From positions 1 to 7,612 of the forward strand of contig JBELIG010000157.1 in NCBI GenBank assembly GCA_042091035.1: a DNA stretch of 7,612 nt. Direction: 5' to 3'. This DNA is from AM-2324 sp042091035. Lineage in GTDB: Bacteria; Bacteroidota; Bacteroidia; Chitinophagales; Saprospiraceae. The translations under genes were made by a program, and so were the position numbers. Of the stretch, positions 1 through 5,936 are shown in pieces (within the stretch, counting starts at the first letter, position 1; each line of letters starts with the position of its first letter). The notes under the pieces were generated by a model, which saw only the letters and a program-made list of their open reading frames with translations, did not search any database and was not told the origin of the DNA.

Positions 1-81
1 TTTAGAAATTTATATAATTAAATAATATATAAATAAAGGGATTGAGAATTTCTGTCAAAAACATGCAAATTGTGTCATCCT

Positions 82-102
82 AAATCAAATTTCTTTTGAT
101 TT
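82..102. repeat. 8-bp hairpin upstream of yecM
   Basis: AAATCAAA (82-89) and TTTGATTT (95-102) are perfect reverse complements separated by a 5-nt loop. The hairpin ends 28 nt before the ATG at 131. It contains almost no G or C, so an RNA stem would be weak. It could be the tail of a terminator for a gene to the left of the window, a protein-binding palindrome, or chance in AT-rich DNA. The rest of 1-130 is very AT-rich and shows no TAnnTTTG promoter element. Confidence 0.3.
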
Positions 103-130
103 TCGAACTTGTTGAAGTGATAAATTGAAT

Positions 131-643
131 ATGATATCGGATTATAATGAATTAATCGAGGCTAGCCATCCTTTTTTGGATACGCTATTTGAATGCTTGG
201 CAAGTTCAGGCCTAGAGCTGGATGATCTTCAAATGGATCATATTTGTTATAGAGTTGAGCAGCTCGAAGAATATGTAAAGGTGAAGGATTTGATTAATGC
301 GCATGGAATGCTTTTGACTGAAAGCAATATCAATGGACGATCAATTGCTTGTTTTAAGTTAGATGATCCTATTTTATTCAGGTCTTATGAATTATCTGTT
401 CTTGAACTTCCTTCTCCTAAATTGACTCGTCCTTATAAATCGGGTTATGAGCATGTAGAATTTGTAGTCAATTGCTCACTGGAGGAGTTTATAGAATCTT
501 ACCCAAACATTAATTGGGATTTGAGTGGTATGAAAAAATCCATCAATAGAGATGTTCGAATTCGGTTTGATGGAGATTTTTCTGTTAAGTTTCATGAGCA
601 ATCTTTGGAGGCAGTGATAAAAATCGAAAAGAATCAGGTCTGA
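131..643 (+). CDS. yecM: YecM family protein (VOC-like fold)
   Basis: This is a 170-residue cytoplasmic protein of the YecM family, whose E. coli member has a fold like the vicinal-oxygen-chelate isomerases and dioxygenases; no reaction is firmly known. Resemblance to E. coli YecM runs along the length: a DH-I-x-x-R segment (Asp36-His37-Ile38, Arg41), the ING-R-S/P-I-x-x-F-K-L block (67-77), the ELP-x-P-K block (Glu92-Lys97), a G-Y/W-EH-V/I-E block (105-110), and a closing V/I-K-F-H-x-x-S-L/I-E segment. His37, Glu92, His108 and Glu110 are the residues I would expect to bind a metal; that is inference from the VOC fold. A TTG two codons earlier (125) is also open, but ATG131 gives the better family N-terminus. 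There is no Shine-Dalgarno sequence. The next gene, rlmF, starts 78 nt downstream and may or may not share the transcript. Confidence 0.85.
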   Translation: MISDYNELIEASHPFLDTLFECLASSGLELDDLQMDHICYRVEQLEEYVKVKDLINAHGMLLTESNINGRSIACFKLDDPILFRSYELSVLELPSPKLTRPYKSGYEHVEFVVNCSLEEFIESYPNINWDLSGMKKSINRDVRIRFDGDFSVKFHEQSLEAVIKIEKNQV

Positions 644-664
644 TTTTCTTTTAAAGAATTGTTT

Positions 665-690
665 ACTAGGAATAGATTTACCTTTCTAGT
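665..690. repeat. Hairpin between yecM and rlmF
   Basis: ACTAGGAA (665-672) pairs with TTTCTAGT (683-690), including one G-U pair in RNA, around a 10-nt loop. No U-run follows directly, so it is a poor match to an intrinsic terminator. It lies just upstream of the candidate rlmF promoter. It may weakly separate the two genes or have no function. Confidence 0.25.
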
Positions 691-703
691 TGTAAATAAA
701 GTA

Positions 704-711
704 TAGCTTTG
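704..711 (+). promoter_or_regulatory. Candidate -7 element for rlmF
   Basis: TAGCTTTG matches the Bacteroidota -7 consensus TAnnTTTG exactly. A proper -33 TTTG is missing at the usual distance; the nearest T-rich candidate is TTTA at 677-680. The element ends 10 nt before the ATG at 722 and 19 nt before the ATG at 731. A start site 5-7 nt downstream would leave almost no leader for ATG722, which favours ATG731 if the promoter is real. Confidence 0.4.
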
Positions 712-721
712 TGGAAATTAC

Positions 722-1666
722 ATGCACCTAATGAAGATAAAGGAAACATTACACGAGCGTAACAAACATAGATCAGGCTATGATCTTGATCATCTGATTA
801 AGGCAGTTCCTGGCCTTAAGGCCTATATTAAAGAAACTCCTACAGGTAAAAAAAGTCTTGATTGGGCAGATCCTGATGCTGTTTTTTTACTCAATAAGGC
901 TATCCTGTTAAGTTATTATAAGCTTGATAACTGGTCAATTCCTAAGGGTTTTCTTTGTCCTCCTGTTCCGGGAAGAGCTGATTATATACATTATCTCGCT
1001 GATCTTTTGGCTTCTGTAAATGAAGACAAAATACCGCAGGGGAAATCAATTCGGGTGTTGGACCTAGGTGTCGGTGCAAATTGTATTTTTCCTATAATTG
1101 GAGTGGCTGAATATGGATGGAAGTTTGTAGGTGCTGATATTAATTCCGCAGCACTTAAATCTGCAAAAGGTATAGCTGCATTTAATAAGAGCTTGCAAAA
1201 GAATGTAGAGATCCGTTTACAAAAGGATGCAGGAAGTTACTTGCACAACATCATCCGACCAAATGACTTTTTTGACGCGCTGGTATGTAATCCGCCGTTC
1301 TATAAAGATCAGGAAGAGGCTAATAAACATGCAATGCGTAAGTTGAATAACTTAGGTAAACGTTCTGGACAATCCAAGGTGCTTAATTTTGGAGGTGAGA
1401 CGCATGAACTGATAGCTGAGAAAGGTGAATTGGGATTCGTGAGTGGTCTTATTGAAGAGTCTGCCCAGTTTCCTACTCGTGTATTTTGGTATACTACCTT
1501 GGTATCAAGTGGAAAATATTTAAGTCAATTGTACAAGTTGCTGAAGGATAAAAAGGTTTACGATTATCAAACAATAGAAATGAAGCAAGGCAATAAATCT
1601 TCAAGGATTTTAGCCTGGACTTTCCTTAGGCCAAAAGAGCAAAAAAAGTGGAATTTTGGTAGCTAA
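722..1666 (+). CDS. rlmF: 23S rRNA (adenine1618-N6)-methyltransferase RlmF
   Basis: RlmF is a SAM-dependent enzyme that methylates N6 of A1618 in 23S rRNA, acting in the cytoplasm on naked or partly assembled large-subunit RNA. The 314 residues match E. coli RlmF (308 aa) nearly end to end. They show an early HxRNxH motif (11-16), the family signature CPPVPGRADY (79-88), the SAM-binding motif DLGVGAN (114-120) with the acidic residue after motif II (Asp139), the catalytic NPPF (190-193) typical of N6-adenine methyltransferases, NFGG (222-225), and a conserved Q-G-x-K-S-R C-terminal block ending in AWTF. All key motifs are intact. A second ATG at 731 (MKIKETLHERN) gives a length equally close to the E. 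coli protein, and the adjacent TAGCTTTG promoter match favours it; both starts remain possible. The gene has 78 nt of upstream spacer and a 566-nt gap downstream before the first in-frame start of the next gene. Confidence 0.95.
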   Translation: MHLMKIKETLHERNKHRSGYDLDHLIKAVPGLKAYIKETPTGKKSLDWADPDAVFLLNKAILLSYYKLDNWSIPKGFLCPPVPGRADYIHYLADLLASVNEDKIPQGKSIRVLDLGVGANCIFPIIGVAEYGWKFVGADINSAALKSAKGIAAFNKSLQKNVEIRLQKDAGSYLHNIIRPNDFFDALVCNPPFYKDQEEANKHAMRKLNNLGKRSGQSKVLNFGGETHELIAEKGELGFVSGLIEESAQFPTRVFWYTTLVSSGKYLSQLYKLLKDKKVYDYQTIEMKQGNKSSRILAWTFLRPKEQKKWNFGS

Positions 1667-1681
1667 TTGTCTCTAAATAGA

Positions 1682-1716
1682 AAAAAACTAAAAGGAATAG
1701 AAACATTCAGTTTTTT
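1682..1716 (+). terminator. Possible weak terminator after rlmF
   Basis: Starting 15 nt after the rlmF stop, AAAAAACT (1682-1689) pairs with AGTTTTTT (1709-1716). Inside it GAAT (1695-1698) pairs with ATTC (1705-1708), with a 5-nt bulge between the two stems. The run of six T at the 3' end suits an intrinsic terminator, and the near-symmetry would allow action in both directions. The stem is A/T-dominated, so its strength is doubtful. Confidence 0.35.
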
Positions 1717-1752
1717 ATTATAAATAATTACGCTAATTTAATATCGGTAAAA

Positions 1753-1897
1753 CCCAAAAGAAAGGATTTAAAATGGTTTCGCAGGTGTACCCCTTTTAAG
1801 TTTCATCTAGTTTAGCCTTTAATCTTTAACTAAAGTCGTTATTGAGAAAGAATTAGCAATCTAAGTCTAAACATCGAAACCATTTCCTTTATTTGGG
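1753..1897. repeat. Imperfect long inverted repeat, possible structured RNA
   Basis: Three blocks pair in order: CCCAAA (1753-1758) with TTTGGG (1892-1897), AAAGG (1761-1765) with CCTTT (1886-1890), and AAATGGTTTCG (1771-1781) with CGAAACCATTT (1875-1885). That gives 22 base pairs with small bulges (2 nt against 1 nt, then 5 nt), enclosing a 93-nt interior. The interior can form a further small hairpin, TTTAG with CTAAA. The two arms read like inverted copies of one short sequence that differ by an ATTTA insertion. It could be a structured non-coding RNA, a bidirectional transcription end, or the remnant of an inverted duplication. I do not recognise it as a known RNA family or an integron attC site. 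Confidence 0.4.
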
Positions 1898-2082
1898 AAT
1901 TGTCTTAAATTCTGACTGCTTCTCTTTTTTCTGAGGATCATCAACCTAGCTTTAACAGTTCTTATGACCGTATTTTCGTCAAAACTGTCATTGCTCAACA
2001 CACTTGGTTTCTGATAATATCTACTTGAATTATCACTCTTCCAGAATCCTATGAAATCTAAATTCTTGATTTTTTTTCCCAT
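1867..2082 (-). CDS. Doubtful small ORF, hypothetical
   Basis: This is a 71-codon open frame on the minus strand in an otherwise gene-free gap. The product would be basic and soluble, with a Lys/Arg-rich stretch near residues 44-54 (VKARLMILRKK) and no membrane segment or signal peptide. I recognise no family. ATG2082 has no Shine-Dalgarno sequence and no TAnnTTTG match upstream on that strand. Its last codons lie inside the right arm of the 1753-1897 inverted repeat. It is the only minus-strand candidate outside real genes. It may be a real small gene, a remnant or noise; noise is the most likely. Confidence 0.2.
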   Translation of the reverse strand: MGKKIKNLDFIGFWKSDNSSRYYQKPSVLSNDSFDENTVIRTVKARLMILRKKRSSQNLRQFPNKGNGFDV

Positions 2083-2291
2083 TAAATAAGAAATTTTCTA
2101 AACTGAAATTATTGGTTAATAATTAAGTGCGTTTGAGATAGCTTTCGGTTTAGTTTTTAAAGATCAAGGTAAGATTGTACTCTATTTAGAGAACAACTTC
2201 TAAACAGAACAGCAATTGTATTAATTCCTCAAATGAGAATTTTGTCAAAAAATGTAAGGAGGATTCCAATTTTTTTTAACTCCATTATTCC

Positions 2292-2299
2292 TACATTTG
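2292..2299 (+). promoter_or_regulatory. Candidate -7 element for the glycosyltransferase
   Basis: TACATTTG is an exact match to TAnnTTTG, 29 nt before the ATG at 2329. Transcription starting a few bases downstream would give a leader of roughly 25 nt containing an A-rich run, typical of Bacteroidota. A clear -33 TTTG is absent; a run of T occupies about the right place. If this is the promoter, the upstream in-frame ATGs at 2233 and 2305 are not the main start. Confidence 0.35.
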
Positions 2300-2328
2300 T
2301 GCTGATGAGAGAGGAAAAAAATACAGTT

Positions 2329-3933
2329 ATGCAGCTTGATAAGCGATTGGTCTATGGAGTTTTTGGGCTTATCCTTTTTATGTTATTAGTGAATAATGGA
2401 CTTTCATTATGGGATCAAGACGAGGCTGCTTATGCTGGTTTTGGTAAGCGGATGCTCGAACAAGGTGATTGGTTGATACCGGATTTTCCTTGGTCAGATG
2501 TTCATCGCAAAACACCTTTTCATTTTTGGAATATCAGCCTTTCCTATACGCTATTTGGGATTAGTGAATTTACGATGCGCCTTTCATCTGTTGCATACAC
2601 CTTTGGCACAATGCTTTTGATATTCTTTGCCTTGCGTCAATATATAGGGGAGCGAATTGCACTAACAGCTTCTGTTGTGTTGGCTGCTTCTTTTTTAGTA
2701 CCCTCTCTAGCTAAGGTTGCAGTTACTGACGCAACTCTTCTATTCTTTTCTACACTCTGCGCAATCTCTATTGTCAAAGTTATAATTGACTTTAAATGGA
2801 AGTGGGTTCTTATATTTTGGCTATCATTTGCAATTGCCTTATTAACGAAAGGTCCTCCAATTATAATATTTACAGGAGGGATGGCAGGCTTGGTTTTGAT
2901 CCTGTCGCCTAAACGTTGGAATTTACTTCATTTTCACCCTTGGTTTGGTATTCCATTGGCTTGTTTGCCTTTATATCTTTGGGGCAGAGCCACAGTAGAT
3001 GTAGATGGAGGTGTTTTTATAAGTTGGATGTACGATTGGTATGTACTCAAACGGATAAGTGGTTCCGTATTTGGACAGACTGGCCCTCCTGGGACGCACT
3101 TGTTGGGTATGATCTTGTTTTTTCTGCCTTTTACCCTCTTTATTCCTAAAGTTTTTAGAGACTTATTACATCGGTTTAAAGAACGAACAGGCGTTTATTT
3201 CTTGATTACTATTTGGTTTATTGCAGGTTGGTTGATTTATGAGTTTTCGGCCTCAAAACTTCCTGCATATGTAATTGTAGCACATGTTCCGTTTTCTATA
3301 TTAATAGCTAAGGCATTGGTCGATTTGGATCTTTCAAAACAACTATCCTCTGTTCGTTGGCGCAATATGCTGACTGTCTTTGTATTTTTTATTTTCATTG
3401 CAATATCTGTATTCCCTTTTATGATTTCGTGGGCTGCTTCACTTCGAACAGCACTTCTTATTATTTGCCCTTTATTTTTGGGATTTCATATTTATAACCT
3501 TTGGAACAAAAGAGGTTTTAAGGTCAGTTGGTTCTTAGGTGCTTGGCTGATGTTTCAGGTGGTCTCTTGGACCTTTGTTTATCCAATTGTAGATGATTAT
3601 AAAAATACTACAAAGGAATTGGCGGAGGATCTTTGCTCTATTCTAAAATCAGAAACAAGGGTATATGTGGCAAATCCACAAGGTCGTCCACCAAGCTTAT
3701 TCTTTTATCTGGAATCTTGCTTTGAGACTGTTGAAGAGGAGTTTAGACTTGGGACCCTACAGGATGCTTATGAGTCGGATGATCCGGCAGTGCTCATATT
3801 AAAGGATCATCAATTGGAGAATTTTGAATTGAAATATGGTCAATTAGAATATCTTATTTACGAGGCAAGTCTTTCAGATCGGAAGCATCCGACCCTCTAT
3901 TATATTATATATAATTATTCTGCTAAATTATAA
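2329..3933 (+). CDS. ArnT-like GT39 family membrane glycosyltransferase
   Basis: This polytopic inner-membrane protein of the GT39/PMT/ArnT clan (GT-C fold) would transfer a sugar from a polyprenyl-phosphate donor to a lipid, glycan or protein on the periplasmic side. From ATG2329 it has 534 residues, close to E. coli ArnT at 550. TM1 (about 6-25) leads into the first periplasmic loop with the acidic motif D29-Q-D31-E32-A-A-Y, where the family's catalytic Asp-Glu sits. A Lys-Thr-Pro segment (61-63), the cytoplasmic-loop LTKGP motif (172-176) and SKLPAY (309-314, like GKLPTY in ArnT) follow. About a dozen hydrophobic segments end near 430, followed by a roughly 100-residue soluble C-terminal domain. 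Substrate and donor cannot be read from sequence. The frame is open upstream to ATG2233 (566 aa) with another ATG at 2305, but those extra 32 residues lack family character. The amylase gene follows after 72 nt. Confidence 0.85.
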   Translation: MQLDKRLVYGVFGLILFMLLVNNGLSLWDQDEAAYAGFGKRMLEQGDWLIPDFPWSDVHRKTPFHFWNISLSYTLFGISEFTMRLSSVAYTFGTMLLIFFALRQYIGERIALTASVVLAASFLVPSLAKVAVTDATLLFFSTLCAISIVKVIIDFKWKWVLIFWLSFAIALLTKGPPIIIFTGGMAGLVLILSPKRWNLLHFHPWFGIPLACLPLYLWGRATVDVDGGVFISWMYDWYVLKRISGSVFGQTGPPGTHLLGMILFFLPFTLFIPKVFRDLLHRFKERTGVYFLITIWFIAGWLIYEFSASKLPAYVIVAHVPFSILIAKALVDLDLSKQLSSVRWRNMLTVFVFFIFIAISVFPFMISWAASLRTALLIICPLFLGFHIYNLWNKRGFKVSWFLGAWLMFQVVSWTFVYPIVDDYKNTTKELAEDLCSILKSETRVYVANPQGRPPSLFFYLESCFETVEEEFRLGTLQDAYESDDPAVLILKDHQLENFELKYGQLEYLIYEASLSDRKHPTLYYIIYNYSAKL

Positions 3934-3938
3934 TTCTA

Positions 3939-3993
3939 TATTGTTGAGTGTTGAATATTCTAAGGAAATCATTAGCTTAGAAAAGCAACAATA
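3939..3993. repeat. Nested inverted repeats ahead of the amylase gene
   Basis: TATTGTTG (3939-3946) pairs with CAACAATA (3986-3993), and inside it TTCTAAG (3958-3964) pairs with CTTAGAA (3976-3982) around an 11-nt loop. The structure fills most of the 72-nt spacer and ends 12 nt before the amylase ATG. There is no U-run after it, so it is more likely a leader structure than a terminator, or chance in AT-rich sequence. Confidence 0.25.
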
Positions 3994-4005
3994 ATATCAA
4001 CAAAC

Positions 4006-5868
4006 ATGAAATTCAATCTTAACTACGGCTCCTTCTTAGTTTCTTTATTTTGTTTAAATCTGATTTCCTTCAACAGCCTTGCACAGGATTTGAGGATAGA
4101 ACCACCTAATTGGTGGCATGGGATGAACCATACTGAGTTGCAGCTTTTGGTGCATGGTGATGGAATAGGCCAAGCAAGTGCAGCACTTGTCGATCCGTCA
4201 AGTATAGGTGTTGAGCTGAAATCCATAGATCAAGCGGATAGTCCAAATTATTTATTCTTGAATTTAGATCTTTCAAAGCTCAAAAAATCGGGAACGATAG
4301 AACTTGTTTTCAATTTTCCAGGAAAAGAGCGAGCTACTCGAATCAATTATCAGTTCGATCAACGAAAGCAAGCGCCCCTATCTCTCAACGGTTTCAATAC
4401 ATCAGATGTAATTTATTTAATAACTCCAGACCGTTTTTCGAATGGTAATCCCGATAATGATGTAGTTTTCGGAATGCGTGAGTCCTATGTTGGCACCGGT
4501 GAAGATGACCGACATGGTGGTGATTTACAAGGTATTTTAGACCATCTGGATTACTTGAGGGATTTAGGCGTAACTACAATTTGGCCAAGCCCATTGTTAG
4601 AAAATAATATGCCTAAATATTCTTACCACGGCTATGCTATTACAGATTACTACAAGGTGGACCCTAGGTTCGGAGATAATACAAGTTATCGTTTACTTGC
4701 GGATGAGCTTAGGAAAAGAGATATGAAACTGGTGTTCGATGGTGTTGTGAATCACTGTGGGAAGCATCACTGGTGGATGAAAGACTTGCCTTTTAAGGAT
4801 TGGATCAATAACAAAGGAAAGTTTAAAGGTACCACTCATCGAAGAACTATTCATCAGGATCCTTATGCCTCAGCGATAGATAGCAAAGAAATGCTAGAAG
4901 GTTGGTTCGTGGAAGATATGCCTGACCTCAATCAGCGCAATCCTTATATGGCACAGTATCTTATTCAAAACTCCATTTGGTGGATAGAATACCTGGGACT
5001 TAGTGGTATTAGACAGGATACTTACCCCTATGCTTTTGCTGAATTTCTTTCAGAGTGGACATGCAGAATTATGGACGAATACCCCAATTTTAGTATTGTA
5101 GGCGAGGAATGGTCTTATAATCCTCTAGTGGTAGCTTATTGGCAAAAGGGAAAAACAGAGGGCTTAGGAACTTGCTTGAGTGCTGTAATGGATTTCCCTA
5201 TGCAGGAGAAAGTTGTATCGTCTATTCAAGAGGAAGAATCTTGGGATAAAGGCTTAATCAAGATGTATGAGGGATTGGCTAATGATTTTGTATATGAAGA
5301 TCCAAGTAATTTGCTGGTTTTTTTAGATAACCATGATATGGATCGCATCTATACACAGTTTGAAAAGTCTTCCGAAAAGTTAAAGATGGCACTGGTCTAT
5401 ATCGCAACTATCAGAGGTATTCCACAGCTGTATTATGGTACAGAAATTCTTGCAGATAATACTGTAAAAAGAGGTAGCCATGGGATGATACGAAGTAATT
5501 TCCCGGGTGGTTTCCCAGGTGATTCAGCAAGTGCTAAAGATCAAAAAGGTCTCAGCAATAATCAGGAGGAGATACTAGCTTTTACAAAAGCTTTACTAGG
5601 CTGGAGAAAAGATAATGTAGTAATTCACAAGGGAAAACTTATGCACTTTACACCAAAGGATGGTGTCTACGTTTATTTTAGATATACAGATGAACAAAAA
5701 ATCATGGTTGTATTGAATAAAGGGAAAGAAAAGGCATTGGAACTTGCTCCTTATGCTGAAATGTTAAACGCACATCGGCAAATGCGAAAAGTCTTTGGTG
5801 GAGATTGGGAAATTGCTCCTTCTTCGATAATTGTTCCGGAGGGAGCAAGTATTTTTGAGTTCAAATAG
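4006..5868 (+). CDS. Exported GH13 alpha-amylase / cyclomaltodextrinase
   Basis: This is a glycoside hydrolase of family 13, probably cleaving alpha-1,4 links in cyclodextrins, pullulan or malto-oligosaccharides in the periplasm or outside the cell. Residues 1-26 form a signal peptide ending SLA before Gln27, with no lipobox. An N-terminal beta domain of the cyclomaltodextrinase type (about 29-120, beginning EPPNWWHGM) precedes the TIM barrel (about 131-535). The barrel has the calcium-loop sequence SNGNPDND (145-152), region I DGVVNH (245-250), region II GIRQD with nucleophile Asp338, region III VGEEW with acid/base Glu367, and region IV DNHD with stabiliser Asp444. A C-terminal beta domain (about 540-620) completes it. 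Region V reads MPDLN (305-309), the form intermediate between neopullulanase (MPKLN) and oligo-1,6-glucosidase (QPDLN) types. The length, 620 aa, is normal for SusA-like enzymes. No SusC/SusD neighbours are present. Exact specificity is uncertain. Confidence 0.93.
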   Translation: MKFNLNYGSFLVSLFCLNLISFNSLAQDLRIEPPNWWHGMNHTELQLLVHGDGIGQASAALVDPSSIGVELKSIDQADSPNYLFLNLDLSKLKKSGTIELVFNFPGKERATRINYQFDQRKQAPLSLNGFNTSDVIYLITPDRFSNGNPDNDVVFGMRESYVGTGEDDRHGGDLQGILDHLDYLRDLGVTTIWPSPLLENNMPKYSYHGYAITDYYKVDPRFGDNTSYRLLADELRKRDMKLVFDGVVNHCGKHHWWMKDLPFKDWINNKGKFKGTTHRRTIHQDPYASAIDSKEMLEGWFVEDMPDLNQRNPYMAQYLIQNSIWWIEYLGLSGIRQDTYPYAFAEFLSEWTCRIMDEYPNFSIVGEEWSYNPLVVAYWQKGKTEGLGTCLSAVMDFPMQEKVVSSIQEEESWDKGLIKMYEGLANDFVYEDPSNLLVFLDNHDMDRIYTQFEKSSEKLKMALVYIATIRGIPQLYYGTEILADNTVKRGSHGMIRSNFPGGFPGDSASAKDQKGLSNNQEEILAFTKALLGWRKDNVVIHKGKLMHFTPKDGVYVYFRYTDEQKIMVVLNKGKEKALELAPYAEMLNAHRQMRKVFGGDWEIAPSSIIVPEGASIFEFK

Positions 5869-5887
5869 AAGACTAATAAACAATGCG

Positions 5888-5936
5888 AGTGAAAGGCTTT
5901 TCATTGTAGTAAAAAAACTATGAAAAGCCTTTTACT
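5888..5936 (+). promoter_or_regulatory. 17-bp hairpin burying a start codon; possible terminator
   Basis: AGTGAAAGGCTTTTCAT (5888-5904) pairs with ATGAAAAGCCTTTTACT (5920-5936), 16 Watson-Crick pairs and one G-U. The 15-nt loop can form an extra AGT/ACT stem (5908-5910 with 5917-5919) closing on six A. The right arm begins exactly at the ATG of the next gene, so the start codon and codons 2 to 5 are fully paired, while the A-rich leader is in the loop. The left arm begins 20 nt after the amylase stop. This fits a terminator for the amylase transcript (a T-rich stretch follows), a translation gate on the next gene, or both. Seventeen pairs with this symmetry are unlikely to be chance. Confidence 0.6.

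Larger units (their letters stand above)
1671..2191. repeat. 11-bp inverted repeat near the edges of the gap
   Basis: CTCTAAATAGA (1671-1681) is the exact reverse complement of TCTATTTAGAG (2181-2191). With a 1-nt gap the match continues outward by TTGT/ACAA. A second short pair lies inside it: AAAAACTAAA (1683-1692) and TTTAGTTTTT (2149-2158), though that pair is low in complexity. The arms lie near both ends of the gene-free gap, as terminal repeats of a decayed small element would. I find no target-site duplication and no transposase, and a chance 11-bp match in AT-rich DNA is not rare. The mobile-element reading is therefore only a possibility. Confidence 0.25.
1667..2328. other. Long intergenic region with no convincing gene
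   Basis: This 662-nt stretch separates rlmF from the preferred start of the glycosyltransferase gene. It holds the possible rlmF terminator, the imperfect inverted repeat at 1753-1897, the doubtful minus-strand ORF and the edge repeats at 1671-1681 and 2181-2191. A near-match to the -7 element, TAGCTTTC (2139-2146), and a full match, TACATTTG (2292-2299), lie on the + strand. No tRNA, rRNA or known riboswitch is recognisable. Confidence 0.6.

Noticed and set aside
1753..1897. Integron attC recombination site
   Set aside because: The RYYYAAC and GTTRRRY end motifs are not in place and there is no cassette array or integrase.
2256..2263. Perfect Shine-Dalgarno-like AAGGAGGA
   Set aside because: No start codon lies at a usable distance downstream; it falls in the upstream part of the glycosyltransferase frame and Bacteroidota rarely rely on such sites.
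2916..3149. 77-codon + strand ORF inside the glycosyltransferase gene
   Set aside because: It lies wholly in another frame of a well-supported membrane protein gene and has no family resemblance or start signal.
4023..4226. 67-codon minus-strand ORF under the amylase 5' end
   Set aside because: It is antisense to the signal peptide and N-terminal domain of a clear GH13 gene; a shadow frame.
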